From JAAXHV01 sp965207165 (lineage in GTDB: Bacteria; Pseudomonadota; Gammaproteobacteria; Eutrophobiales; Eutrophobiaceae), in contig OZ242265.1 in NCBI GenBank assembly GCA_965207165.1, positions 2,728,001 to 2,792,000 on the forward strand: DNA of 64,000 nt, written 5' to 3'. The first letter of the stretch is position 1. Each line of letters starts with the position of its first letter. The notes under the pieces are model-generated. The model made no database searches. It saw only the letters and a program-made list of their open reading frames with translations, and was not told the origin of the DNA. Shown here in pieces: positions 43,687-53,308 of the stretch. The position numbers and the translations under genes are program-made.

Positions 43687-44688
43687 TTATGAATCCAGCA
43701 GTATCCTGATACGTGAATCGATATACCGGGTCGCTTCCGTATCCAGGCCGCCACCGGCAAGGTGTCCGAAATCAGATCGGATTGGCGCTAACTCTGCATC
43801 GTTTAACAGCGTAACTTCTTCCTCATTGTCGCTCAGGCGAAAATACAGATCCGTATCACAAGGCATAACCAGACCCTTGGCGCGGATGGATTTCATTGCC
43901 CCGGCAAAGTCTCCCCCGTAGTCCGGATTGGCGCCGGGGTCACCGGCGCGCCAGGTCTCAGCCATGGCAACCAGGTCATTTGCATCATGTTGCATGAAAA
44001 CACTCTTTGCAAATTCAATCATGCCGGCGCTACTGTCAATGCCTATGCTGCGGTAGAGTTGATTGGCATAGAACTTTTGCGAGGCGAACCAGCCTGTATA
44101 TACCGTTGAAAAGGCCTCCAGTCCACGCAGCGGCGGGCTGGTGTAGTTCCCGCCGTTAAACTCCCCATCGGCTTTGAGCGCAGCGACCACACTGTCCAGA
44201 AACAGCTTGTTGTGCTCCGAGGTCCGGGCACTGCCGCAAATTGCGACAAATCGTTCCACCATGTCGGGGTATTGCGTCGCCCACTGGTATGCCTGCATGG
44301 CGCCCATGGAGAAACCGATGACGGCGTGCAGGCGCTCAACGTCAAACCGTTCACGAACCAGACGGCACTGACAGGCAACATTGTCGTAATAGGACATGAA
44401 CGGAAACCGGCTCGCAGCCCAGGGTTCCGGGGTATTGCTGGGGGAGGATGAGACGCCGTTCCCGAACAGGTTCGGGATAACGATACAGTACCTGCGCGGG
44501 TCCAGCGTCATGTCCGCGCCGATAAGGTATCCATTATTCTCCGAGCGGCCAGAGTAATAGGTCGGGAACAGCACCAGGTTGTCCCGCGCGGCATTCAGCT
44601 CTCCGTGAACCTGGTACGCCGTTTCCAGGTCCAGGACTTGGTCGCCCTGTGTTTTGTAGTTCTCAATCCTGAAAATTTGATCTTCCAT
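43687..44688 (-). CDS. Alpha/beta hydrolase of the MetX (homoserine acetyltransferase-like) family
   Basis: About 333 residues starting MEDQIFRIENYKTQG. It contains the MetX-like LETAYQVHGELNAARDNLVLFPTYYSG, RRYCIVIPNLFGNGVSSSPSN, and the nucleophile elbow GFSMGAMQAY (Ser127), with a C-terminal SDFGHLAGGG carrying the catalytic His. Many relatives are annotated as O-acetyltransferases but act as hydrolases; the reaction here is not certain. It is probably divergently expressed from the next dioxygenase gene. Confidence 0.8.
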   Translation of the reverse strand: MEDQIFRIENYKTQGDQVLDLETAYQVHGELNAARDNLVLFPTYYSGRSENNGYLIGADMTLDPRRYCIVIPNLFGNGVSSSPSNTPEPWAASRFPFMSYYDNVACQCRLVRERFDVERLHAVIGFSMGAMQAYQWATQYPDMVERFVAICGSARTSEHNKLFLDSVVAALKADGEFNGGNYTSPPLRGLEAFSTVYTGWFASQKFYANQLYRSIGIDSSAGMIEFAKSVFMQHDANDLVAMAETWRAGDPGANPDYGGDFAGAMKSIRAKGLVMPCDTDLYFRLSDNEEEVTLLNDAELAPIRSDFGHLAGGGLDTEATRYIDSRIRILLDS

Positions 44689-44806
44689 CACCCGGTATCC
44701 TGAGATAGAAATGTGATAACGATACCGTAAAAACACTGCGCACGGGTGCAAAAATGTCTAAAATAACCGCCCATTCCGGTTACGAACCATCATTGGGAAA
44801 TCAAAG

Positions 44807-46018
44807 TTGATTATTGATACAACGATTGGCGAACGCGGCCTGACCGAGCGTTATCCTGAACTCGGTATGGGTCCCGTATCTACCGAGCCCTATTATTCCG
44901 AAACCCATTACGAACTGGAAAAACAGCGCTTGTTCAAGCGCACCTGGCTCAGTGTCGGCAGGGTCGAACAGGTAGCAGAACCTGGTGATTACTTTGTGTT
45001 TGACCTGGCCGTTGCCGATACCTCGATCCTCATTGTGCGCGGTGAGGACAATCAAGTACGCGGCTTCCACAACATGTGTTCACACCGGGGCAACAAACTG
45101 GTGTGGGAAGAGAGAGGCAGCAGCAGGGCCTTTCCCTGCCGCCTGCACGGCTGGACCTACCTGACCGACGGATCCTTGCGGTCGGTGCCGGACGAGAACA
45201 TGTTTTACGGCCTGGACAAGACCCGCTGCGGGCTGACGCCGGTAAACCTGGAGGTGCACGAGGGTTTTGTCTTTATCAACCTGCAACCCGAGCCGGACGA
45301 GACCCTGGCGGAGTACCTGGGCGAGGTCGGCAGACGCATGCGCGGGTTCCCTTTCGGCAGGGCCACGGTGCGTTACGCCTACCGGGCGGAACTGCGTTGC
45401 AACTGGAAGGTGTCCCTGGATGCCTTCTGCGAAGGTTACCACGTAATGTTCCTGCACAAAAAATGGGGGCGGGAGACCTTTACGACACCCGGCAACCCCT
45501 TGTGCCAGTTCCCCTACGCGGGGATTTCCGGCCGTCATGCGGTGGCTGCCGTGACGGGGAATCCCGACTACAAGCCGCGCCCGACGGAGGCAAAGGTATA
45601 TGAGTGGGCTGACAGGATGCAGGCGGACAAGGAAAATGACGGGTCGTGGCTGCCTCCCGGCGTGAACCCGCACGACAGCCCGGAGTTCAGTTTCGAGTTG
45701 ATGCACCTGTTCCCCAACTACCTGGTGCACCTGGTCGAAGGTACATATTTTACCCACCAGTTCTGGCCGCTCTCGGCAGACCGTACGCTGTGGGAGGGCT
45801 GCACCTATTATGAGCCGGCGCACAACGCGGCTGAACGTTTCAGGCAGGAGCACCTGCACCTGCTGCGGCGCGAGAGCTGGCTGGAAGATACCCGCGCCAT
45901 GGAGTCGGTGCAGGCGATGCTCAAGTCCGGCGCGAAAGATCAGTTTATCTTCCACGATCACGAATTGCTGTTGCGCCATACCTACAAAACCGTGATGGAT
46001 TACGTGCGTGATGACTGA
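44807..46018 (+). CDS. Ring-hydroxylating dioxygenase alpha subunit (Rieske)
   Basis: 403 residues, starting at a TTG. Rieske ligands are C91-S-H93 and C111-R-L-H114. The catalytic iron site is LDAFCEGYHVMFLH (His212, His217; Asp in the C-terminal half). The family resembles aromatic-ring or choline/betaine-type RHOs; the substrate is not predictable. No NTF2-like beta subunit follows; instead there is a small helical protein overlapping the 3' end. Confidence 0.9.
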   Translation: MIIDTTIGERGLTERYPELGMGPVSTEPYYSETHYELEKQRLFKRTWLSVGRVEQVAEPGDYFVFDLAVADTSILIVRGEDNQVRGFHNMCSHRGNKLVWEERGSSRAFPCRLHGWTYLTDGSLRSVPDENMFYGLDKTRCGLTPVNLEVHEGFVFINLQPEPDETLAEYLGEVGRRMRGFPFGRATVRYAYRAELRCNWKVSLDAFCEGYHVMFLHKKWGRETFTTPGNPLCQFPYAGISGRHAVAAVTGNPDYKPRPTEAKVYEWADRMQADKENDGSWLPPGVNPHDSPEFSFELMHLFPNYLVHLVEGTYFTHQFWPLSADRTLWEGCTYYEPAHNAAERFRQEHLHLLRRESWLEDTRAMESVQAMLKSGAKDQFIFHDHELLLRHTYKTVMDYVRDD

Positions 46019-46352
46019 TCATGCACCGCTGCCGGCCGGTTTTGACGACCTTAGTCCCTACCTGCAATGGGCGCTGGAAACTGAATCTGCGCGCAGCAGA
46101 AAAAGGCTCGGCAGCAGTATGGAGGAGATGCAGATCTTCTACGACGCCATGCTGCCGCGCGTCGACGACGTCATGGAGCATCTCGGCAACGTTGCCCCCG
46201 ACGCTATGCCGGCGGCGGAACGGAACCTGTTTAACCTGTGCCTGTCACTCTCGGAGGTATCGTTCGCCGTGGAGGTATACGGGCAGCCGGAAGTGCCCAA
46301 CAGCATGCAGGAACTGGGTGAGGCGGAACGTTTCGTAATCGTCCACGATTAA
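46011..46352 (+). CDS. Small hypothetical protein coupled to the Rieske gene
   Basis: A 113-residue acidic, all-helical protein beginning MTDHAPLPAGFDDLSPYL and overlapping the dioxygenase stop by eight bases. It has no motif I recognise and is not of the usual beta-subunit fold. The overlap points to a function linked to the oxygenase, for example as an accessory subunit. It is followed by a strong hairpin. Confidence 0.65.
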   Translation: MTDHAPLPAGFDDLSPYLQWALETESARSRKRLGSSMEEMQIFYDAMLPRVDDVMEHLGNVAPDAMPAAERNLFNLCLSLSEVSFAVEVYGQPEVPNSMQELGEAERFVIVHD

Positions 46353-46384
46353 ACAGCAGAAACCCGAGCTTCATTACGGGGTTT

Positions 46385-46409
46385 AACCGCTGCCTGAGCG
46401 GCAGCGGTT
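46385..46409. terminator. Strong hairpin between convergent genes
   Basis: AACCGCTGCC and GGCAGCGGTT form a perfect 10-base-pair stem with a TGAGC loop, located between the converging Rieske-partner gene and the TonB-receptor gene. No T-run follows on either strand, so it may act as a bidirectional barrier or RNA-stabilising structure rather than a classical intrinsic terminator. Confidence 0.5.
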
Positions 46410-46437
46410 CCAGCCCTGTAGCAAAAACTGCTACGAC

Positions 46438-48756
46438 TTATTCAAACCTTATGGCAGCGGTTATGCCGTAGGTGGGTTCAGACAGGCTGGGCAGGCAAAG
46501 ATTGGATTCGACCAGTCCCTGGAGACTTGTCATACCCCGGCAGTATTTCTCACCGTTCAGGTTCTTACCCCACGCAGCCACTTCATAACGCTCACCGGGG
46601 CCAAACCGGAACGAGGCGCGTGCATCGAGGTTCCAGATGCCATCCGGTTGACTCAGGTTCGGCACATTGGCAAGGCCGTAATAGACCTCGTCCTTGTATC
46701 GCCAGCTTGTCTGCAAGGCGAGCGTGCCGCCGGGCATGGCAAATTCTTTTCGAACCAGCCCATTGAATGTAATGTCAGGTGTATTCGTCAGGTCGTTACC
46801 TTTTTGGGTGCCGGGTATGTTCCCCGCATCATCAATTTCACCATCAGCCAGGCCGACACCCGCCATGAACAGCCAACCCCCGGCAGGGGCCCATGTCAGC
46901 TCCACTTCCCCGCCCTTCAGGCTGGCCTCAGGTATATTGATCAGGCAGGCGAAAAGGCACGCTTCCGTAGGCTCGACAAATACCTCGAATGATTGCAGGT
47001 CTGACCAGTCATAATAGAAGATCGCGGCGTTCAACTGCAATGTATTATCCAGCCATGATGTCTTGGCGCCTATTTCATAAGCCCACAGGATTTCCGGGGC
47101 CACACTTTGAGCGGCCCCACCGGTCAATGCTGCTAACGCTGCCAGGCTGAAACCGCCACCCTTGAAGCCGCGCGATATGCTGCCGTAAAACATAATGTCA
47201 TCGGTGGCCTGCCAGTCAAGCGCAAACCTGGCTCCCCAATCCGTCGAATCATAATCAAGAGCCTCGGGCGGTGGCACGAACAGACCCGGCAGATTGGGCA
47301 CCTCGTCAAGACCGAAGAAGAAACTGGCGCTTGCAGCCGGACAGAACGGCGGTCCGCCGACGGTACCGACACAGCGTACTGAAGGCTGGTTTGACCCTTT
47401 TTTGGTTTCCTTGGTCCATCTCAGGCCGGCAGTGGCCGTCAGGTTGGACTGCATGTCGTATTCAACCTGGCCGTATGCGGAATAGACTTCATTGTCCTGG
47501 GTAACCCGGGTATTCGGGACGATATTGAAGTTCCTCGGTCCTGCGGGCGCAAACTCCGCCGGAGTCCTGCGCACTACGGTTGCGTATTTCCCGTCCTCGA
47601 AAAACCAGTAAAAACCGGCGATCCAGCGCAAGACCCCATCCGCGGCGGACTGCAGTCGCAATTCCTGGGACCATTGCTCGTATTCAGCATCCTGGTAGAA
47701 CTGAAAGCCGGTATTGGGGCTGGAGTCAGAATCCTCAGAGAATTCCACTTCAAACTCCTCGTAAGCGGTGACCGATACCACCGTGAATGCATCCAGATCC
47801 CATTCCGCCCTGAATGAAGTCCCCCACAGGTCAACATTCTCCTTGAACTCCAGGTTCCCATATACATCTTCCCAATCCTCATACTGATGGTTAAAACCAG
47901 TTGAGTCGATACAGTTCGGATTGTTCTGGGGAATCAGGTCATCATACGGAACCGGGCAGGGAGCAAAGCGGTTGGCCGGGTCCTGTAAACCGACATTCTT
48001 GTAGGGTTCCGGGTTGCTGCGCGAGATACCGCCATGGACGTTCAACAGCAGGTCCAGGCTCGCGTCGGGTTGAAAACGAAACTGGCCCCGGATTGCCTGG
48101 CGCTGGTAATTGCCTGTGTCCTTGCCCAGGGTATGGTTGTTAAACGCACCATCCCTGATATTGCTGGAAAAAGCGATGCGCGCCGCTGCGTTATCACCCA
48201 GGGCAATACCGCCGCCGGCCTCCACGTCGAATTGATCGTAACGGCCGTAACCCGCTTCGATGTAACCGTTCGTCCCCTCATCCACGTTCGGCTTGCGGCT
48301 GATGTAGTTCACCGCCCCGCCCGTGGTATTACGCCCGAACAGCGTATTCTGGGGGCCGCGCAACACTTCCACCCGTTCCATATCAAAGGTGTTGAACGTC
48401 ACCGCGAAAGGGGAATTCAGTGCCACGTCATCGAGGTAAACGCCTACCGCGCCGACCACGTTCAGGTGAAAATCTGCGGTGCCCACGCCGCGAATATAAT
48501 AGTTCATTTTCGAGCCGCCTTGCGGGAGGACTGACGCGTTGGGCACATGCTGCATAATCTCTTCCGCGCTCTGCACGCCCAGTTCATCCAGGTTGTCACC
48601 GGTAAACGCCTGCACGGCGATGGGTACGTCCTGCAATGATTCAGCCCGCTTTTGCGCCGTTACGACAATTTCTTCAATCTGGGCGGCCACAAACAATGGA
48701 TTCAAAGCAATGGCAGCCAGGATTGGCAATGTTCTCAGGATAACTCTATTGTTCAC
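46438..48756 (-). CDS. TonB-dependent outer-membrane receptor
   Basis: 772 residues: signal peptide (LPILAAIALNPLFVAAQ), TonB-box-like EEIVVTAQKRAESL, plug (VPNASVLPQGGSKMNYYIRGVG), and a barrel ending YGITAAIRFE. It belongs to the same broad group as the other receptor in this window (shared N-terminal layout), but the barrels differ. A sulfatase gene lies just upstream on the same strand, so this is the second sulfatase/receptor pair. Confidence 0.92.
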   Translation of the reverse strand: MNNRVILRTLPILAAIALNPLFVAAQIEEIVVTAQKRAESLQDVPIAVQAFTGDNLDELGVQSAEEIMQHVPNASVLPQGGSKMNYYIRGVGTADFHLNVVGAVGVYLDDVALNSPFAVTFNTFDMERVEVLRGPQNTLFGRNTTGGAVNYISRKPNVDEGTNGYIEAGYGRYDQFDVEAGGGIALGDNAAARIAFSSNIRDGAFNNHTLGKDTGNYQRQAIRGQFRFQPDASLDLLLNVHGGISRSNPEPYKNVGLQDPANRFAPCPVPYDDLIPQNNPNCIDSTGFNHQYEDWEDVYGNLEFKENVDLWGTSFRAEWDLDAFTVVSVTAYEEFEVEFSEDSDSSPNTGFQFYQDAEYEQWSQELRLQSAADGVLRWIAGFYWFFEDGKYATVVRRTPAEFAPAGPRNFNIVPNTRVTQDNEVYSAYGQVEYDMQSNLTATAGLRWTKETKKGSNQPSVRCVGTVGGPPFCPAASASFFFGLDEVPNLPGLFVPPPEALDYDSTDWGARFALDWQATDDIMFYGSISRGFKGGGFSLAALAALTGGAAQSVAPEILWAYEIGAKTSWLDNTLQLNAAIFYYDWSDLQSFEVFVEPTEACLFACLINIPEASLKGGEVELTWAPAGGWLFMAGVGLADGEIDDAGNIPGTQKGNDLTNTPDITFNGLVRKEFAMPGGTLALQTSWRYKDEVYYGLANVPNLSQPDGIWNLDARASFRFGPGERYEVAAWGKNLNGEKYCRGMTSLQGLVESNLCLPSLSEPTYGITAAIRFE

Positions 48757-48913
48757 TGATATTTCCCCGGTTTGTTATGATGGCCTTCATACGCCGGCCG
48801 ATAGTGCGAAAAATTAATACTTACACGTAAAGTAACTATTTTACAACTGCGACAACTGGATTACAACACTTCAGTGTTCCATCGCTCTGCCGCCATCTGC
48901 ATGCACAGATTTT

Positions 48914-48981
48914 GGGTCAGCGTAAAAATGCAATTAATTCAGCGGCGGCGCTTGACCGTTGGTTATTTATACACTGACCCC
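48914..48981. repeat. Palindromic element (GGGTCAG...CTGACCC family)
   Basis: GGGTCAGCGTAAAAAT at 48914-48929 and ATTTATACACTGACCC at 48965-48980 form an imperfect inverted repeat around 35 bases. A related element with a different interior occurs at 63274-63339. Both look like short REP/MITE-like units of a family common in gammaproteobacteria. It lies between the TonB-receptor gene start and the sulfatase stop. Confidence 0.55.
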
Positions 48982-48987
48982 AAACAT

Positions 48988-50568
48988 TCAAAACAGCCCG
49001 GATTTGATATCCCTGTGCGGGTAGTTCCGGATTAGCCCCATGTGCGAACCGACCATGCGTTGGAACGGGACGATAGACCACAGGTGGTGATACATGGCGC
49101 CGAATTTTTCCGCCGGGTCGCGGGCGATGTTATAGAGTTCGTAGTTGGGCAGACCGCCCCTTGAGCCGGGTATTATGTGCAATTTATGGTCTTCCATACG
49201 CACGGCCTTCAGGTCCTTGCCGCTGTAATAAAACAGGTAATCACGGCGCCCGTTGCCTTCGCCGTTGAGCAGCAGGGGCAACTGATCGATACCGTCTATG
49301 ACCCGGTCCGAGGGAATTTTGTCTTCTATTCCTGCTACCCTGGCGGCAGTGACGAACAGGTCCGTTACCGAGATCATATCCAGTGGTTGCTGCCCGGGTT
49401 CTATCATACCGGGCCATACGGCAAATCCCGGCGTACGCACGCCGCCCTCGTAGACCTCTCCCTTGGCGCCGCGCAGCCAGGAATAGCCGGCGTTGGGCCA
49501 GAAGGCATACATGGGGCCGTTGTCACTCACCCATATCAGCAGCGTATTCTCTTCGATGCCGGCCTCCTCTACCGTCTCCAGCAACTGGCGTATATAGTCG
49601 TCGTGCTGGGCCAGTTGCGCCGCCTGGTTATTGCGGTAGTCCTGCCCTTCACCGAAGCGGTATTCCAGCGGGGATGAGGCCATCTGCTGGGCATAACTGG
49701 CCCAGTACAGGAAAAACGGCTTGTCCGACTTTGCCTTGTCCCTGATGTATTCCTTGATTTTGATAATGGACTGCTCCTCCATTTCCACCATGGACTCGGC
49801 GGACATGGGAGCGATTTCCCGGCGGCCCTTGCCCTTGATTCCTTCCAGCGCGCCCAGGATTTCTATGCCGTACTTCTCGCGGTAGTCCTCGAAGGTGCCG
49901 GGGAAATCATAGAAATGGCCGACGCCGTCCACGGTCTGCGCCCTGTAGAACGCGTCCTGGTTGACCCAGGAATAGATGGCGCCGTTGTAGAGGCCGTAAT
50001 AGGCGTAGTCAAAGCCCTGGTTCTCCGGCGCATGGGGTTCCAGGTCGCCCACGTGCCACTTGCCGAACATGGCGGTGTGGTAACCGGCCGCTGACAGCAT
50101 CTCGGCGACGGTCACCTCCTCCGGCGCCAGTCCCTGTGTCTGTCCCGGCCAGAGTACGATATCGACACCGGTACGCACCGGGTGGCGTCCGGTCAACAAT
50201 GCAAGCCGTGTCGGAGTGCAGGACGGCTCGGAGTAATGAGAGAGAAACTGCATGCCCTGTCTTGCCAGGTTATCCAGGTTAGGCGTGGGAGTGCCGCGCA
50301 GTTTGCCGCCCAGGTAAGAACCCAGTTCGCCCCAGCCTACATCATCGCCGAGCACATAAATGATGTTGGGTTTTTTTCCATAACGTTTTTCCAGTTGCGC
50401 GAGTCTGGCGTCAATTGCCTTGTCTTCCTCAGACCAGTTACCGGCGTTTTCCTGCATGGCCTTTTGATACGGTGCGTCAGGCTGGTAGGCATTTGTTGTA
50501 CCCACTACGAGAACAGACAGCAGGAATACGGACAATCTTGTGATGTATTGCTTATTGACGTGATGCAT
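48988..50568 (-). CDS. Sulfatase (arylsulfatase-like)
   Basis: About 526 residues. Signal peptide (LSVFLLSVLVVGTTNAYQ), metal site YVLGDDVGWGELG, formylglycine motif SCTPTRLALLTGRHPVRTG, and the later VSDNGP. Closest in style to periplasmic arylsulfatases. I use the ATG with GGGGG upstream, four codons after the longest start. The TonB-receptor gene follows after about 230 bases. The substrate cannot be inferred. Confidence 0.9.
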   Translation of the reverse strand: MHHVNKQYITRLSVFLLSVLVVGTTNAYQPDAPYQKAMQENAGNWSEEDKAIDARLAQLEKRYGKKPNIIYVLGDDVGWGELGSYLGGKLRGTPTPNLDNLARQGMQFLSHYSEPSCTPTRLALLTGRHPVRTGVDIVLWPGQTQGLAPEEVTVAEMLSAAGYHTAMFGKWHVGDLEPHAPENQGFDYAYYGLYNGAIYSWVNQDAFYRAQTVDGVGHFYDFPGTFEDYREKYGIEILGALEGIKGKGRREIAPMSAESMVEMEEQSIIKIKEYIRDKAKSDKPFFLYWASYAQQMASSPLEYRFGEGQDYRNNQAAQLAQHDDYIRQLLETVEEAGIEENTLLIWVSDNGPMYAFWPNAGYSWLRGAKGEVYEGGVRTPGFAVWPGMIEPGQQPLDMISVTDLFVTAARVAGIEDKIPSDRVIDGIDQLPLLLNGEGNGRRDYLFYYSGKDLKAVRMEDHKLHIIPGSRGGLPNYELYNIARDPAEKFGAMYHHLWSIVPFQRMVGSHMGLIRNYPHRDIKSGLF

Positions 50569-50658
50569 AGTTACCCCCAAATAAAGTCGGATTATTCCAA
50601 CGAGCTAATCATAGCTTATCACTACATAGCCGGTAACCGCGTGTCGGGATGACTGCGT

Positions 50659-51024
50659 TTACAGACTCTTTGCCGTAGCGATTCCTGCGTAACAGGCAAG
50701 CAGGCACAAAATGATCGAAAGAGTGATATTCAAAAGCCCTCTGCCCGGTGAGCCGTTTTGTATGAGCTGCAATGTTTCCAGGGAAAATGCTGAAAATGTC
50801 GTAAAACCTCCCAGTATTCCTATCACCAGGAACAGGCGCAGGGAATCGTCCAGCATCCGGTCTTGCATATACACAAAGGCAAATCCGATTAGAAAAGAGC
50901 CGCTGGCATTGACTAAAAGTGTCCCAAGCGGAAAACCGGCAAAGGGGACCAGGCGGAAGGTAAGATAGCGCAGCACCGAGCCGAGCGCTCCGCCAATTGC
51001 TATATGTACGAGGTTGGAAACCAT
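50659..51024 (-). CDS. crcB: Fluoride efflux protein CrcB/Fluc
   Basis: About 121 residues with four membrane helices and the family's GGALGSVLRYL, GTLLVNASGSFLIG and GGFTTFSAFSLET motifs, including the Asn and Phe/Thr residues that line the fluoride pore. It works as a dual-topology dimeric F- channel. The ATG giving MVSNLVHIAIGG is preferred over a TTG four codons upstream. I saw no fluoride riboswitch in the upstream gap. Confidence 0.92.
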   Translation of the reverse strand: MVSNLVHIAIGGALGSVLRYLTFRLVPFAGFPLGTLLVNASGSFLIGFAFVYMQDRMLDDSLRLFLVIGILGGFTTFSAFSLETLQLIQNGSPGRGLLNITLSIILCLLACYAGIATAKSL

Positions 51025-51148
51025 GAGCGTGTGCAATTCTAACGCAGTTTACCTGGCGCGTGTTTGTTATTGCCCGCAATATCGTTTACAGTCAGGACAT
51101 AAGACTTCATGAATTAACATCCGAGTTATTCCGAGGGAACCATATATC

Positions 51149-51835
51149 ATGTCTATCGCTCATTTTCTTATCTTCGGCGCCGATCCGTCGGCTGTAAATG
51201 AAACAGCCGCGCAATTCCCCGAATCAGAAATTTCTGCCCTGGCAACGCTTCCCGGCGTCGAACGGGTCGATCGTTATGAACCCACGGAGTTTCCGGGCGA
51301 CCCTTATGGCGATGACCGGCAGGGACAGGTGCTGACGATACAAACCAGCTATCGCGATATGGCGAATCTTGAACAGGGCCTGGCTTCGACTGCATTTCAA
51401 CGCCTGGTTAATGCTGCTTCCAGCTCAGGCTATAAATTAACTCACGATGCCATGGGCATGGTCTCATATTCGGTTGCGGATGAGAACGAGCCAAGGGAGT
51501 TGACCGCGCCGATCTCCTACGTGGTCCGCTATCATTATCCGGCGGATGACGTAAAACGGTTTATTGATTACTACACTTCCCACCACCCGATAATCGAAAA
51601 ACGCTTCCCGCGCATTACCAACATCATGTGTTACCTGCCGATCAAATGGCGCGATCCCACTGATTTACCCTTGCTGGGGTACATGCTCGGCAATGAGGTC
51701 GTTTTCGAGTCCGTAGAGGATATGGGCAATGCCCTGCATTCACCAGTCATAGACGAGATGTCGGCAGACTTTGATCAGTTCCCCACTTTCCAGGGGTGTC
51801 ATACGCATTATCCCATGTATCGAAGACGGATTTAA
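51149..51835 (+). CDS. EthD-domain (dimeric alpha-beta barrel) protein
   Basis: 228 residues, apparently two ferredoxin-like halves. The second (about 120-228) is EthD-like: YVVRYHYPADDVKRFIDYYTSHHPIIEKRFPRITNIMCYLP. Such proteins occur near P450 or aromatic-degradation genes and can be small-molecule-binding or decarboxylase-like, but no reaction can be assigned. It has no partner gene directly beside it and converges on metK. Confidence 0.75.
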   Translation: MSIAHFLIFGADPSAVNETAAQFPESEISALATLPGVERVDRYEPTEFPGDPYGDDRQGQVLTIQTSYRDMANLEQGLASTAFQRLVNAASSSGYKLTHDAMGMVSYSVADENEPRELTAPISYVVRYHYPADDVKRFIDYYTSHHPIIEKRFPRITNIMCYLPIKWRDPTDLPLLGYMLGNEVVFESVEDMGNALHSPVIDEMSADFDQFPTFQGCHTHYPMYRRRI

Positions 51836-51966
51836 ATGTACGTGTAAAATATTATGCCGAAATAATATATTTCACAATAATTGTACGTACGCATATATAA
51901 GGGCAGACTATAACCTGTAACCTTCCGATTTTAGCTGCCGGACCGGCCACAGACACTCCGCCCCCA

Positions 51967-53124
51967 TCACCCGGCAGCGTCCCGCAACTGTTCCACCTTG
52001 TCCGTTTTTTCCCAGGTGAAGTCCGCTTCCTCGCGGCCGAAATGGCCGTAGGCCGCGGTCTGCCTGTAGATGGGCCGCAACAGGTCCAGGTCCCGGATGA
52101 TGGCCTTGGGGCGTAAATCAAACGTGTCCTGCACCAGGGCCTCGAGCCGGGCTTCCGGGATGACGCCGGTGCCGAAGGTGTTGACCATCAGGCTGACCGG
52201 CCTGGCGACGCCGATGGCATAGGCTACCTGGATCTCGCACCTGTCGGCGAGGCCGGCGGCGACGATATGCTTGGCGACGTAGCGCGCCGCGTACGCGGCG
52301 GAGCGGTCGACCTTGGACGGGTCCTTGCCGGAAAATGCGCCGCCGCCGTGGTGGGCGATACCGCCGTAGGTATCCACGATGATCTTCCTGCCGGTGAGAC
52401 CGGTATCGCCTACCGGCCCGCCGATGACAAAGCGGCCGGTGGGATTGACCAGGTAACGTGTTTTGGCGGAGAGCATGTGCGCGGGCAGAACCGGTTTGAT
52501 GACTTCCTCGATAACCCCTTCGGTCACATCGTCATGGCTGACGCCGGCATCGTGCTGGGTGGACAGGACGACCGTATCGACCGCGACGGGCTTGCCGTCC
52601 TCGTACAACACGCTGACCTGGGATTTCGCATCGGGCCGCAACCAGGGCAGCCTGCCGGATTTTCTCACCTCGGCCTGTTTCTTCACCAGCCGGTGCGAGT
52701 AGGTAATGGGGAACGGCATGAGCACGTCGGTTTCGTTGCAGGCATAGCCGAACATGAGTCCCTGGTCGCCTGCACCCTGGTCCAGGTCAAGCCCCTCTCC
52801 CTCGTTCACGCCCTGGGCGATATCCGGCGACTGCTTGTCAATCGATAGCAATACCGAACAGCCATCGGCGTCAAACCCCATCTCCGACGAGTCATAACCG
52901 ATCTCCCTGATGGTCTGTCTGGCTATCTCCGGATAGTCGATGTTCGCCTGCGAGGTGATCTCGCCGGACAGCAACACCATGCCTGTAGTGACCAGCGTTT
53001 CGCAGGCAACCCGCGACCGTATGTCCTGCTCAAGCAACGCATCGAGAATCGCATCGGACACCTGGTCGGCGACCTTGTCGGGATGGCCTTCCGATACTGA
53101 TTCCGAGGTAAACAGGTAATTCAT
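51967..53124 (-). CDS. metK: S-adenosylmethionine synthetase
   Basis: 385 residues. It makes SAM from methionine and ATP. It begins YLFTSESVSEGHPDKVADQ and contains GAGDQGLMFGYACNET and GGGAFSGKDPSKVDRSAAYAARY, all active-site signatures. It supplies the methyl donor whose by-product is handled by the ahcY/metF genes elsewhere in the window. No SAM riboswitch is apparent upstream. The divergent gene is the RiPP precursor. Confidence 0.97.
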   Translation of the reverse strand: MNYLFTSESVSEGHPDKVADQVSDAILDALLEQDIRSRVACETLVTTGMVLLSGEITSQANIDYPEIARQTIREIGYDSSEMGFDADGCSVLLSIDKQSPDIAQGVNEGEGLDLDQGAGDQGLMFGYACNETDVLMPFPITYSHRLVKKQAEVRKSGRLPWLRPDAKSQVSVLYEDGKPVAVDTVVLSTQHDAGVSHDDVTEGVIEEVIKPVLPAHMLSAKTRYLVNPTGRFVIGGPVGDTGLTGRKIIVDTYGGIAHHGGGAFSGKDPSKVDRSAAYAARYVAKHIVAAGLADRCEIQVAYAIGVARPVSLMVNTFGTGVIPEARLEALVQDTFDLRPKAIIRDLDLLRPIYRQTAAYGHFGREEADFTWEKTDKVEQLRDAAG

Positions 53125-53206
53125 ACGCGGGGCTCCTGGTTGAGTGAACGGCCATTCTAACCAGTTACCGGGGAGGTTTACAAGCTAGGGTGTTCCTGGT
53201 AAGGGC

Positions 53207-53235
53207 TTGACTTAAGGGCCTTAATCTGGCATAAT
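53207..53235 (+). promoter_or_regulatory. Strong promoter of the RiPP precursor gene with palindromic spacer
   Basis: TTGACT and CATAAT boxes are separated by exactly 17 bases. The spacer begins with a perfect 13-base palindrome, TTAAGGGCCTTAA (53212-53224), which overlaps the end of the -35 box. A repressor bound there would block transcription. The expected start site is near 53242, leaving a 5' leader of about 67 bases before the ATG. Confidence 0.7.
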
Positions 53236-53308
53236 AGAGCCCACTTTGATGGTTATTCAAGTGATTCTGTTGATTGTACAAATCTTTAACTTGTAGGGGA
53301 ATATCGAT

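Noticed and set aside
51025..51148. Possible fluoride riboswitch before crcB
   Set aside because: The conserved pseudoknot and GGxGATGG-type core are not present in this gap.
51836..51966. AT-rich imperfect hairpin between the EthD-like gene and metK
   Set aside because: The stem is short and AT-only with no T-run at the right place, so I do not call it a terminator.
53125..53206. Possible SAM riboswitch before metK
   Set aside because: No SAM-I, SAM-II or related core motif was seen; only the divergent RiPP promoter is evident.
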